Below, in pieces: positions 1 through 9,929 of a stretch of DNA of 60,000 nucleotides. The position numbers and the translations under genes were made by a program. Source of the DNA: Cryptomeria japonica (lineage: Eukaryota > Streptophyta > Pinopsida > Cupressales > Cupressaceae); the NCBI RefSeq assembly GCF_030272615.1, contig NC_081413.1, positions 165,662,580-165,722,579 on the forward strand, read 5' to 3'. The notes under the pieces were generated by a model that ran no database searches, was not told the origin of the DNA, and saw nothing but the letters and a program-made list of their open reading frames with translations. Position 1 is the stretch's first letter, and the number at the start of each line of letters is the position of its first letter.

Positions 1-426
1 CGTTAAAGCGATCGCACACGCCTCACCGGGGGTGATTGCTTTAAGGTAGTGATACATATAAGAAATGAGAAAGGAGTACGTTATCACAAGGATTTAGCCC
101 CCAAGTGTGAGATAAGCCCAAGGATAATGGACAAAAAACACAAAGCACAAGGTGACTTCGCTTTCCTCGGGGTCAGTATGTTGTATGATAATTCATGTAT
201 ATCATATGTATGTATGCATAATTGTTCCTCATTCCCCAATCAAGGAAGGTCACCTAGAAGAAGGGAACACATGTGTCTTTTGAGTCAACATGAGAGAGAT
301 CGAGAGATCTCAATGTTTTGCATCGTCCTCAAGTAGACAACACTAAGGACAACAAATAGAAGAATGAGAATAACACACAGAAGAAGTAACAAAAGAGAGG
401 AGGAGAGAATCTGCTATGCTAATGAA
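1..426 (-). other. Downstream internal region of the Gypsy-type element (no pol)
   Basis: Non-coding on both strands as far as I can see. Read on the minus strand it follows the protease frame and contains a TTGAGGACGATGCAAAA stretch (around 318-335). I associate similar sequence with the region downstream of the polyprotein in plant Ty3/Gypsy elements; that is recollection, not a search. An imperfect stem-loop lies at about 3-44 (TTAAAGCGATC pairing with GATTGCTTTAA). The element continues past the left edge, so a 3' LTR may lie just outside. Confidence 0.4.
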
Positions 427-1905
427 CTAGTCTAGCACGTCATCTACCCCCCGATCTTGCTGATCAATATTTCGGGAAGGTAGGAAACACGCTAGAGGAG
501 GAACATCCAACACAGCAGATGGAGCTATCACAAGATCCAAACAAGGGCTATGTTCATGTCCCAAGCCACGGTGTTCTTGTCTAGGAGCTAGGATAAGTGC
601 TTTAGAAAATTCGTTAGATAGATGGTTATCAATATCCACAAGTTCATATTCACTATGAGAATGAACAGGAGTAATATTTTCATCATGAATAACATTTTCA
701 TCTATATCATCATCAAGATTTATAAAAATAGGATCTTTAACTCGCACAGGATCAAGACCATCATGCATCTTATGTTTAGGAGATTTCGGCTCAATCATCA
801 GCTGAGGAGAAAATGGAATAATATTAGTTGAAGGTGTTTTTGGGGATTGCAAAGTTTGAGAAGCAGCTGCCTGAGCTCTAAGACGACGCTTTCGTCGGCG
901 TTCATGTGCAGAATGATTTCGTCTAGTCTTAGTAGGAAGTTGCGAAGATTGAGGAGGAGGAATGTTCTCATCCTTATCACTTGGGTGTTTAGGTTGTGGT
1001 CTCTTAGGTTGAACAATAGGAGAAGAGGAAGGTCTCTTCTCTCCATAAGAAGAAGGAGGAGGAACTGCTCCATATAAGGGAGGAATATTTGGTTTAGGAA
1101 GGAGACCAAGTCCATCATGACGAGGAGGTATAGGTCTACTCTTAGAAAGTTTATTAGACATAGGCATAGTCACATCCATAGGAATGGGTTGGGAATCGTC
1201 TTGAGGAAAGACATTGGTTTTATCTTTCAAAGGAAGAACTTCCTTCTCAAGAATGATAGGAATGTCAAGTTTGGGTGTTCTAGGTTCACTTAGAGAAAGG
1301 ATCATATCATTTTTCCACTTTTGATAAGATTTGAAAAGATGATCACTTCGCGGAGGAAGAGATTGGAATTGTTTAGGCCAAAAGTAATCAATAGGAACAC
1401 TAGAAGTTCTTTCAACTGGTTTAAAGAGACTATGATTGACAGTAATAACTTCACCACTATGGGGAAATTTCAAACACTTATGAATAGGAGAAGCAATAGC
1501 TTTCATGGAAGATAGCCAAGAATAGCCTAGCTTCACACGAAATTGTTCGGATGATGGAATAATAGCAAAGTCCACATCAAGGGATTTGTTATGGACCTCA
1601 ATAGGTAATGTAATAGAACCAATTGCAGGAGAAGAAAATGCATCAAATAGTTTCACAACCACATTTGTTTCATCATAGATCACTTGATTCAATTGCAAAG
1701 TAAAAAGAAATTCTTCAGTAATGATATTAATCATGCACGAAGGATCAATAAGCACTCCACGGCAAGGTGTGTTCTTGACTTTTGCAACTATATATAAAGG
1801 ACCATCAGGTGCCCTGATAGTTTCACTAGAATCAAAGGTGATGGAAAGTTCTTTAGGGATTTTCTGTTGCTCTACAAAGTTAATCACATTAGGAGACATA
1901 GACAC
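427..1905 (-). CDS. Retropepsin-like protease region of a Ty3/Gypsy polyprotein
   Basis: Encodes the aspartic protease that would process Gag. Residues about 30-165 look like the plant retropepsin fold: a VLIDPSCMINI segment at the place of the usual V-[IL]-[IL]-D-[ST]-G-[SA] active site, and LGYSWL at the place of the LGRxWL motif, followed by a stretch like the usual MKAV...KFP. The catalytic D is followed by P-S rather than T/S-G, so activity is doubtful. The remaining ~330 residues are proline-rich with a basic stretch (HERRRKRRLR) and contain no RT motifs before the TAG at 427-429. The frame is the same as the upstream gag and stays open back to the TAG at 1984-1986, so this may be a read-through product rather than a separate ORF. 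The ATG at 1905 is only the first Met. Confidence 0.75.
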   Translation of the reverse strand: MSMSPNVINFVEQQKIPKELSITFDSSETIRAPDGPLYIVAKVKNTPCRGVLIDPSCMINIITEEFLFTLQLNQVIYDETNVVVKLFDAFSSPAIGSITLPIEVHNKSLDVDFAIIPSSEQFRVKLGYSWLSSMKAIASPIHKCLKFPHSGEVITVNHSLFKPVERTSSVPIDYFWPKQFQSLPPRSDHLFKSYQKWKNDMILSLSEPRTPKLDIPIILEKEVLPLKDKTNVFPQDDSQPIPMDVTMPMSNKLSKSRPIPPRHDGLGLLPKPNIPPLYGAVPPPSSYGEKRPSSSPIVQPKRPQPKHPSDKDENIPPPQSSQLPTKTRRNHSAHERRRKRRLRAQAAASQTLQSPKTPSTNIIPFSPQLMIEPKSPKHKMHDGLDPVRVKDPIFINLDDDIDENVIHDENITPVHSHSEYELVDIDNHLSNEFSKALILAPRQEHRGLGHEHSPCLDLVIAPSAVLDVPPLACFLPSRNIDQQDRGVDDVLD

Positions 1906-1983
1906 AAGATCATCAGGTGAGACAGAGGAATCAGTAGTATCAATTGCATTAGAGGTATGAGAAGGTAATGGATCAGTAAAAAT

Positions 1984-3870
1984 CTAAAGATTTTGGTTAG
2001 GGGGAGCTACATATGTATTGCCTTTATCATTCACTCTAGAAACAGAGATAGTATTATTATCAATCAAATCATGAATTTTACCTTTTAAAGCAAAACATTT
2101 TTCAGTATCATGCCCAGGTTGACGATGAAATTGACAAAAAGATTTGTTATCAAAATAAGGTGAATTAATCTTTACAGGATCAATTTGCCTTATAGGATGA
2201 AGAGTAAGCACATTTTGTTCCAATAACTTATTCATAATACTATGCAATGATTCATTCAAAGGAGTAAACTTTCTTTCTCTCTTGAAAAACTTAGAAATAG
2301 GAGAGACACCTGATGCTGCATTCACATTGTTGTTGATGATGTTTTCATTGAATTTAATGGACTCTCTGTTCGGTTTAAACTTCCCAAATGGTTGTTGACT
2401 ACTATCACCCTTATCACTCGGAGTCATAGGATGTGATTGTTCCATTTGACTCACAGTCAGTTGATAATTGTGAAGAGTTGCGCACAACTGTTGGAAAGAA
2501 GTAAACTCAGAAAATAGGAGTTTGTCTCGAATATCTTTTTGTAAATTAGAAATAAAGATTCTTTGAATATCATTGTCAGGCACTGGAAAAGAAATTTGAG
2601 CATACAAATGCTTATATCTACCAATGAAATCAGTCACTTTTTCTTTAACACCTTGTTTACAATGCATTAAATCAATCAAAGTAACTTTAGGACTTATATT
2701 GTTTTGAAATTGTTGAATGAAAGCATTTGCAAGTTGTTCGAAAGAAGTAATAGAATAGGAAGGCAACGAGCAATACCATTGTAGGGCTTTGTCTCTTAAT
2801 GTTCTAGTAAACAATTTTGCAAGCAACCTTTGGTCATAAGCAAAATCAGTACATATTGTTTGAAAGGTCTTAACATGTGTTAGAGGATCACCCTTACCAT
2901 TATAAAGCTCCAAATGCGGAATTTCAACATGTCTAGGGGGGATAGCTCGAACAATGTCAAGAGAAAGTGGGCTCGCAACATCAAATGTGGGCACACTAAA
3001 CTTAGATTGATTCATAGAGGCAATTTGTTGCTGTAAAGAAGAGACAGTTTGTGCAAGATTGTTAATGGTCGCTTCAGTCAAAGAGTTCATATTAGACGTG
3101 TTAGATTGTGATGGAGGTGTTATGTTATTGAAAGAAGGTAGAGAGTAAGGTAGTGGGACACTATGATAGTTAGTCATAGGAGATGATTGGAAAGGAGGAA
3201 CACTACAAGGAGGAATGGAAGAGTTAAATGAATTGCCCCCTTGCGTCATGTTCATTTGTGAAGATATGAGAGGAACACTCACTGAAGGAATGAATGAAGA
3301 AGTTGGATTGAATGAAGGAAGAGGGTTGATTGAAGAAGAGGGATTGCCCCCATGACTGGTGATCATAGGAGGAATGTCTTGTGCTGAAGTAGTCATTATG
3401 TTTGATGTAAAAGTAGGTATATTAGCAATAGGAGTCGTCAAAGGAATAGAATGATTGACTTGAGTAGGAGGTTGTGTATAACCTAAGGTTTCGGCACAAC
3501 TTTTCATAGGCATCACATTTGAATCCACAATGTGTGCAATACCATGCAAAATATCAATTCCATTCTTATCACTTTGAAGCATACGTTTTAGACCCTCAAT
3601 TAGAGGAAGAGCTTGACTATCAGGGTATTCTTGAGACATCCATTGTCGAAAATCATCAAATTGGTTATCCAATTTTGAAAGTTGTTCTACAGAAACCTCA
3701 TGGAGAGCTTCTTCATCATTAAGAGGATTAGAGGAATTACCCATGTCCTCGTTAAAAAGACCATTCAAATTAGGTTTCATCTCCTCAGTAATTAAACCTT
3801 GGAAGGACTTAATTCTAAGGCTTCGTCTAACGGGAATAGTGTAAGTAGGGCTTATTGTTGTAAAACTCAT
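1984..3870 (-). CDS. gag: Gag polyprotein of a Ty3/Gypsy-type LTR retrotransposon
   Basis: Structural protein forming the retrotransposon particle and binding element RNA. The intact 628-residue frame has an N-terminal acidic/helical part, a long Ser/Pro/Asn/Thr-rich low-complexity middle, and then a Retrotrans_gag-type capsid domain (LYNGKGDPLTHVKTF, LRDKALQWYCSLP, then the region around FISNLQKDIRDKLL). A single zinc knuckle of the variant CQFHRQPGHDTEKC lies near the C terminus, as in many plant Ty3 Gags. The ATG at 3870 follows a ~1.1-kb leader after the PBS. The frame ends at a TAG (1984-1986) with open coding in the same frame beyond it. The absence of internal stops in 1.9 kb suggests recent activity or mobilisation. 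Confidence 0.88.
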   Translation of the reverse strand: MSFTTISPTYTIPVRRSLRIKSFQGLITEEMKPNLNGLFNEDMGNSSNPLNDEEALHEVSVEQLSKLDNQFDDFRQWMSQEYPDSQALPLIEGLKRMLQSDKNGIDILHGIAHIVDSNVMPMKSCAETLGYTQPPTQVNHSIPLTTPIANIPTFTSNIMTTSAQDIPPMITSHGGNPSSSINPLPSFNPTSSFIPSVSVPLISSQMNMTQGGNSFNSSIPPCSVPPFQSSPMTNYHSVPLPYSLPSFNNITPPSQSNTSNMNSLTEATINNLAQTVSSLQQQIASMNQSKFSVPTFDVASPLSLDIVRAIPPRHVEIPHLELYNGKGDPLTHVKTFQTICTDFAYDQRLLAKLFTRTLRDKALQWYCSLPSYSITSFEQLANAFIQQFQNNISPKVTLIDLMHCKQGVKEKVTDFIGRYKHLYAQISFPVPDNDIQRIFISNLQKDIRDKLLFSEFTSFQQLCATLHNYQLTVSQMEQSHPMTPSDKGDSSQQPFGKFKPNRESIKFNENIINNNVNAASGVSPISKFFKRERKFTPLNESLHSIMNKLLEQNVLTLHPIRQIDPVKINSPYFDNKSFCQFHRQPGHDTEKCFALKGKIHDLIDNNTISVSRVNDKGNTYVAPPNQNL

Positions 3871-5029
3871 GCACTAAAGAAAGAGAGAAGATTTTGAATT
3901 TTAGAGGTAGCAAATTTCAGTAAAACCAGCCAATCTTCTAGATTTAAGATGTTAAATACAATCAGGACAATCTCCCGAAATTTCGGAAAAAATGTCTGGG
4001 ACCGTGGCGCTCAAAGTGCACACGGTCCTCGCAACTTTTTTCGAAATTTGCAGGGATGAAAGTTATGATGATTTTACAGCTAACTTGAAAAAATTGAGTG
4101 ATTTTACAATCTGTAGATAGGCCAAATTAAAGTTGCAATCTCAAAATTGAACCCTACCAAGATTGTCGAAAAATGCAAAATTTGAATTTTGAAAAAGAGA
4201 GGGAAACTGAAATTTTGAATTTTATGATTTTAGAGGGAATACCAGAAGCAATGCAAGTTTTGAAATTTGAAAGTTGACTCAATTTCACGCAAAATTCAAT
4301 TTTGAAAGCGGCAATCAAAGTTGTTGTAATTAAGCACTTAATTTCAAAAGTCACAAATTGCAAAAATTTGAATAAATTACTGAAATTTCGAATGAATGAT
4401 AACACACTTTTCAGATTTAGGACTGTAAGAAACACAATTCTGACACAAATTTCAATTTCAACAATTTTTGAATGATTAGAAGCCTCAATCAAAGCAATCG
4501 CTAGACCAACTTTGACTATAATTTTGAAAGTGTTAAAATTGATAAAATCAGCCAAAATTCTGGATTTTAGCAGAAAAATACAATAAGATCTAGCTCCCGA
4601 AATTTCAGAAAAAATGTCGGGGACGATGGCGCTCGGGGTGCACACGGTCCTCGCAACTTTTTTCCAAATTTTCAGGGATGAAAGATATTGTGGTTTTATT
4701 GCGGAATCCAAAGTTACAGCCAATTTGGAGATGTTTTGATCAGTGAAATTGTCGGACAAAGGTTGAATCAAGAGGGTTTCAAAAATTAGGGTTTTGACAC
4801 TTAACCACTTAATTTTCAAAATTAAAGCACAAATATGAATTGATAATTTGTAATAGAAGGGAAGATCTTAAACAAGCATCAACAATTAAACATTTCACAA
4901 GTTTAATTACTTTAAAAGAAAATTTAGGGTTTTTATGCAATTAACCTCTAAAATTTTGCAAAAGATCAAACATGGAAATGTAATCAAGGAATCCAATTTT
5001 CAGATCTAACTATGAATAATCAGAAAGGA
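3871..5029 (-). repeat. Untranslated leader of the Gypsy-type element with a 622-bp spaced repeat
   Basis: AT-rich leader between PBS and gag. A ~110-bp block at 3959-4070 recurs at about 4579-4690 (offset 622 bp). Each copy contains TCCCGAAATTTC, a GGCGCTC core, GTGCACACGGTCCTCGCAAC and CAGGGATGAAAG. A weaker third copy of the core (GGCGCCCAGCGTGCACACGATCCTC) lies inside the LTR near 5430-5455. The open frame at 4154-4819 on the minus strand is a by-product of AT-rich sequence. Confidence 0.6.
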
Positions 5030-5048
5030 TGTTCACGTCGGGTTCACC
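5030..5048 (-). other. Primer-binding site of the Gypsy-type element
   Basis: On the minus strand TGGTGAACCCGACGTGAAC follows the LTR end after a 4-bp spacer (AAAA on the plus strand, 5049-5052). It starts with the TGG expected for pairing with a tRNA 3' CCA. I do not assign the tRNA. Confidence 0.7.
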
Positions 5049-5052
5049 AAAA

Positions 5053-6288
5053 TGTAAAGCGAAAAAATCGAACCCTAGTCGTCCTCCCCTCCCCAACTCC
5101 GAGGAGAGAGAAGGGAGAGTCACTAGGGTTGATGGTTTTCACTTAGGAGGGACTTTACATTCAAAAGAGGGGTTGAAACCCACAAGATCCAATCCCACGC
5201 AATGCAAGATTGGATTCTATATGAGTTTCAAGGGTTGTGATAGCAAGGATACCCTCTTTTGTAAAGAATGTGGATAGAAAGATTGAACTAGGAATGCATG
5301 CAAAGTAGGAAAGATTCACTTATAAACAGAGATAGGAATATGATATGAAGTTGCGGACCTGGAATTAGCAATAAAATGTCGAGACGGCGCTGTCCTGCAA
5401 ATTTGAGCAAAAGTTGACGGGACAATGGCGCCCAGCGTGCACACGATCCTCCGAAAAATCCACGAAACGAAGGGGGATCTATTCGTCTCTACACAAGGAT
5501 TCCAGATCTTCAATTTCAGCCGCGTACCTGCAACCTACACACAGAAAAGCGAAGACGGTTGGGGGGTTAGGGATTAGGGGTTTGCCCTTAGGTCAAACCC
5601 CAGTTTTGGAATTAACCAAGAAATGAGAAGTGCTGTAAATGTAAATGACTGTAATGTAAAACAAGTACTAGTACCTTGTTGTAAGGATGTTTGTATCCTT
5701 ATATGCAAAGGTATAGATGTTGTTGTTTGTTGTATGTTGTATGTTGTAGTATGTGATCTCCTCTTCAATAGTTGAATCCTTGTCTTGAATGCAACACCTA
5801 GCCTTGAATGGAGACTTAGAATGATCAATTGCTTGAAGGAATGCTTGAATGCTTGAATGTTTGAATATCGTTTCCACGTCTTGTACACTTATGTCCTTCC
5901 CTCCTCAAATGGGAGAGGAAATGTAGTTTATATACTTGCCAATTAGGGTTAAAAGACTGATTTTCCCGACCTTAGGCCGACCAGGAAATGTTACTTTCCA
6001 ATTTGCAAACAAAAAGGCCCGAAGTCCCATAGGAGACCGGGCCCAAAATAGGGCCAGGGACCAAGGCGCTTGGTGCCATGGTCCTGGGGGACCAGGGCGC
6101 TGGGCGCTCTGGTCCCACCTCCCGAGATAGCAAGGTGCAAGGAGGATCAGGCCAGGGTGCTGGAAAAATGCAGTTTTTTGATGTCGTGGACAAGTTTCGG
6201 GGTCTCCATTGAGGTTCAGTGTTGCGTTGCCATCGTGAAGACCCAAATGTGGTCGAAATTGCAAGTGTCGCAATTTTAGGACGCTACA
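5053..6288 (-). repeat. 5' LTR of the Gypsy-type element (1,236 bp)
   Basis: Bounded by TGTA...TACA on both strands and next to a PBS on its inner side. A TATATAAA box on the minus strand lies ~355 bp from the LTR start. GGCGCTC/GGTCCC-rich segments fill 6030-6140. The first five outside bases (GTTAG, 6289-6293) are the expected target duplication; the partner copy is outside the window. Confidence 0.82.
5927..5934 (-). promoter_or_regulatory. Putative TATA box of the Gypsy-type LTR
   Basis: TATATAAA on the minus strand, about 355 bp inside the LTR, is positioned as a U3 core promoter driving gag. Confidence 0.5.
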
Positions 6289-6792
6289 GTTAGAATAATT
6301 TGCTATTTCGCGAGGCAAAAGAAAAAGGCGGACACGCAGTCCACGAATCAATGAAGGTGCATAACATGCTATGTTAGATGCTTTCGTCATTTCACGAGGC
6401 CAAAGAAAATGTTGGCCACGCATTTCACAAAATAGCAAAAGTGAAAAACATGTTATGTTAGTCGCTTTCACCGTTTCGCAAGGCCAAAGAAAATGTCGGC
6501 CACGCAGTGCACGAAATAGCGAAGGTGCATAATATTCCATGTTAGTCTAATTCATCATTTCATGAGATGAAATAAAATGTCGGCCAGGCCATCCACGAAT
6601 CAGTGAAGGTGCATAACATGCCATGTTAGTCTAATTCTTTGTTTTGTGAGGCCAAAGAAAAAGGTGAACCTGCAGTTCACGAATCAATGATGGCACATAA
6701 CACGCTATGTTAGATGCTTTCGCTGTTTCGCGAGGCCAAAGAAAATGTCAACCACGCAGTCCGCGAATCATCAAAGGAGCATAACACGCCAT
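6289..6792 (-). repeat. Six tandem copies of an 84-bp satellite unit (left array)
   Basis: Six units, each starting GTTAG and ending CATG(C/G)(T/C)AT or similar, with GAGGCCAAAGAAAATG in the middle and GAAGGTGCATAACA near the end. The spacing is 84 bp, exact from 6289 to the 6793 boundary. The Gypsy-type LTR abuts the first unit. The same unit occurs in the opposite orientation at 13467-14300. Confidence 0.85.
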
Positions 6793-6797
6793 GTTAT

Positions 6798-7092
6798 ACA
6801 CTCAAATCAAGAATTCTAATGATAGTAACTTAGGAATTATCTAATAAAGAAAACACAAACAAGAGGAGGATAATGAGGACCCAAGTCAAACTTTGTTACC
6901 ACAAAACTAATGCCTTATATCAAAATAATTATAAGATTTAGATCTCACAATCTTATTGACTCATCAAGAACCAAGGAAATCTAGAACATTTAAATATAAG
7001 ATAACATTTGACAATAAATTTGAGTAGAAATAACTTGGGATTCATCATTTTTTTTGGAAATATGGGGTGTGTATACAAGGAACGTCATGTTT
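6798..7092 (+). repeat. Direct repeat, left copy (~295 bp)
   Basis: Begins ACACTCAAAT and runs to GTCATGTTT. Nearly the same sequence is at 9930-10224. Homology stops sharply at both ends. The flanks differ: the 84-bp array and a TGTTGGC LTR-like start here; AT-rich DNA around the right copy. No coding content. Confidence 0.8.
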
Positions 7093-7093
7093 T

Positions 7094-7140
7094 TGTTGGC
7101 AATTGACACTCATCTGATGGTTATCGATGCTTGATTAATG
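7094..7140 (+). repeat. Fragment of an LTR start (TGTTGGCAATTGACACTC)
   Basis: Matches the first ~18 bp of the LTRs at 19439 and 27124, then runs into polypyrimidine sequence. The rest of an LTR cannot be followed. Confidence 0.45.
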
Positions 7141-8950
7141 GTTTACTCTCCCTTTTTTCTCTTTATTTATTCTCTCTCTCTCTCCCCTCTCTAGGTCTCT
7201 CCTATACTCTCTCCCTCTCTCTCTCACCTTCCCTCCTTATCTCCATATATATCATTCCTTCCCCCCTCCATCTCTCTTCTCCTTCTATTGTTTCTCTCCA
7301 CTCTCTCTTTTTTCTCTTGATCACTACCTATCCCTCCCAACATCTCTCTCCATACCTATTTTTCTCTCTTATTTTATTCTCTCTCCCTCACCTATCTACC
7401 TCTTCCCTCTCTAGGTCTCTCAGTCACTCCCTACCCACCTCTCCCTCTGTTCTTAGATCTCTCTTTCTCTTTATTCTTCCCTCTCTCCTCTTCTCTCTCC
7501 CTCCCCTCTCTAGGTCATCACCTCTCCCTCCTCAATATAGTATTTACATAATAGGTTATAGGATATAAGATTTACAATATAAGGTACAATATTGATGGTA
7601 CATAGTTTAGGGAACATAGGGTTGAGGGTAGTGGTCATATTGATTCCTCACTCTATCTCTCCATCTTCCTCTCTCTCTTCTCTCTCACCTCTCTCTCCAT
7701 GAACCATGGTCTCTCCCTCCCTCTCTATCTCCCCCTTCCTTACCCTCATATATATCTTCCTCTCCTACTCTCTCATACTCTCTCTCTCCCCCCTCTCTCC
7801 ATTGTCTAGGTTGTCACCTCTTCCTCCTAGCCTCTCTCTCCCTCTCTTACATTTCTAGGTTTCTCCCTCCTCTCTCCATCTCTATACCACTCCATCTATG
7901 TGTCATTAGGAACCTCTATCTATGTGCCTGTATGTATGTCTCCCCTCTCTCTCCCATCTAGGTATACAAGATTGATGGAACATTGTTTAGGGTAGATAGG
8001 GTTGAGAGTAGCATAGTGGTATTGATACTTCTCTCTATCTCTCCATATTCCTCTCTCTTTCTTCTCTATCACCCATCTCTCTCTTCTCTGTCACCTCTCT
8101 CTCCCCTCCCTATGTCTCTCCCTCCATCTCCATCTCCCCATTCCTTACCCTCATATATATCTTCCTCTCCTACTCTCTCATACTCTCTCTATTTCATCTA
8201 TTCTAACACATGTGTTGCCCCTTACAAAGATACCTAGATGGTGAGAGAAAGGTTAGATAGCTAGATCAGAAGAGAGGGGTGAGATAGATAAAGGGGTATA
8301 TAAGAGGAGAGTTGATGAATTAGGATAATGAGAGAGAAGAGGATGGAGAGAGATAAAATAGAAAGAGAGGGCTAAGGAGGGGGAGAGGGGGAGAGGGGGA
8401 GATATACATGGAGTGAGATACCTAGAGAGGTAGATAGGTGAGGGAGAAAGAGAAGGAAATGATAGAGAGGTTAAAGAAGAGAGACAGAGAGAGAGGTGAG
8501 AGAGAGAGAGAGAGGAAGATGGAGAGATAGAGGGAGGAATCAATACGACCACTACCCTCAACCTTGTGTTCCTTGAACTATGTACCATCAATCTTGTATT
8601 GTATACCATAAATATTATATCCTACAACCTATTATCTAAAGGGTATATCGGGGAAGGAGAGGTGATGACCTGGATATGGGAGGGAGAGAGAAGAGGAGAG
8701 AGGGAAGAATAATGAGAAAGAGAGATCTAAGAAGAGACGGAGAGGTGGGTAGGGAGTGACTGTGAGACCTAGAGAGAGGTGAGGTAGATAGGTGAGGGAG
8801 AGAGAGAAGAAAATAAGAGAGAAAAATGGGTATGAAGAGAGAGGTTTGGAGGGATAGGTAGTGATCAAGAAAACAAAGAGAGAGAGGAGAGAAACAATAG
8901 GAGGAAAAGAGAGATGGAAGGAAGGAGGTAGTGGTCTGTGTTGACATCAA
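7141..8950. repeat. Polypyrimidine/polypurine inverted repeat (low complexity)
   Basis: CT-rich on the plus strand to ~8210, then GA-rich from ~8240 to 8935. The arms are inverted copies: 7586-7672 (with GATGGTACATAGTTTAGG and GTTGAGGGTAGTGGTC) pairs with 8510-8606, and 7325-7530 pairs with 8640-8870 (shared GATCTCTCTTTCTC / GAGAAAGAGAGATC and GGTCATCACCTCTCC / GGAGAGGTGATGACC). A direct partial copy of the same unit lies at ~7970-8070. The Ser/Leu/Pro-only open frames here are composition artefacts. Confidence 0.8.
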
Positions 8951-9436
8951 TTCCAAAGGGGGAGATTGTTGGCATTATAGATTTCACTCTTCCAATGTTA
9001 TCCAAAGAAGCAAATTAACTAATATTATGCTTGAAACATGCATTCTCCACCTATGATATTGTAGAGCTGAGCAAGATGGACCATTATTACAATATAAAAA
9101 GCAATGCCAATACTGCTTACAAAAATTTCAGAGCTCCCCTGAGACAAACATTTTATGTTCAAGGAAGAAAAACAATAAAACAATATTCTCCCCTTGATCC
9201 ATAGACATCAAAATATTGAGATTCAATCATAAATAACAGAGGCATAACTGGCACACATTTGAATTGAGGTCCCTTTTGGAGGGACTAGGGTCTTGGGCAC
9301 CCTAGTCCACTCTGACTGGGGTTTTGGGTGCCATAGTCCTCTCAAACATTGACAAGAGAAAGGGGTGGTATGGTATCAAGATCCAGAACATAGAATCTAG
9401 TCTCAAAATTAGTAAATGATAGTACTAGGATAGGAT
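8951..9436 (+). repeat. Polypurine tract and start of a TGTTGGC-type LTR (left part)
   Basis: CCAAAGGGGGAGAT (8953-8966) followed by TGTTGGCATTATAG from 8967 is the same PPT/LTR junction seen at 27110-27130 and, on the minus strand, at 53031-53052. The LTR contains a GGGTCTTGGGCACCCTAGTCC stretch (9289-9309). It is interrupted by the miniature element at 9437; its continuation (9793-9929) has no clear end. Confidence 0.5.
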
Positions 9437-9792
9437 TGTTGACAGTGATCCAGCATCCCTCATGGGATTTGTGACATGGTTTAATCTCCTCCTACGGATT
9501 CTACAAGTCTAGTGGTTGTTTCAGGCATTGAAAGGTTGATCTTTTGCTGCAACGACAACCACACTTGTAACAAGCGGTATCAGAGCTTGGTCACAGGTTT
9601 GAATCCCCTCTGTGAGTGATTTGGGCCTGCGGTAAGTGATGCTAGGGGGATTGTTGGCAGTGAGCCAATGTCCCTCGTGATATTCGTGACATGGTTTAAC
9701 CGCCTCCTGTGGATTCTACAAGTCTAGTGGTTGTATCGGGCATTGAAAGGTCAACCTTTTGGTGCAATGGCAACCACACTTGTAACAAGGAT
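9432..9792 (+). mobile_element. Complete SMART/TRIM-type miniature LTR retrotransposon (351 bp plus TSD)
   Basis: Two 136-bp LTRs (9437-9572, TGTTGACAGTG...CTTGTAACA; 9652-9787, TGTTGGCAGTG...CTTGTAACA) enclose only 79 bp. The interior begins with an initiator-tRNA-Met-like PBS (GGTATCAGAGC, one base into it after AGC), has a small stem (TCACAG...CTGTGA) around a GGTTTGAATCCC motif, and ends with a purine tract (GCTAGGGGGAT) before the second LTR. The element is flanked by a perfect 5-bp target duplication AGGAT (9432-9436 and 9788-9792). There is no coding capacity, so it must be mobilised in trans. Confidence 0.9.
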
Positions 9793-9929
9793 ATGGCCCA
9801 AATATGCTTAAAATGATCCAAGAGAAGGCATACTAAAGTAGGGACCCAAATAGAGTGTGAATCTTGTAAAGGATTACAGTTTACAACACTATAGAATAAT
9901 AGTAACATAACATAAAAAAGTCTAATTAA
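9793..9929 (+). other. AT-rich continuation after the miniature element
   Basis: Probably the right part of the interrupted TGTTGGC-type LTR or flanking DNA. No PBS or end is recognisable. Confidence 0.3.

Noticed and set aside
4154-4819. 221-residue minus-strand frame in the leader
   Set aside because: AT-rich biased composition, overlaps the duplicated leader block, no recognisable domain.
5905-6540. 211-residue frame across the LTR end and satellite
   Set aside because: Crosses the LTR/satellite boundary, so it cannot be an ancestral coding unit.
7131-8956. Several 80-145-residue open frames made of Ser/Leu/Pro/Phe
   Set aside because: They arise from the CT/GA simple sequence; no domain, no start context, and mirrored in the opposite arm.
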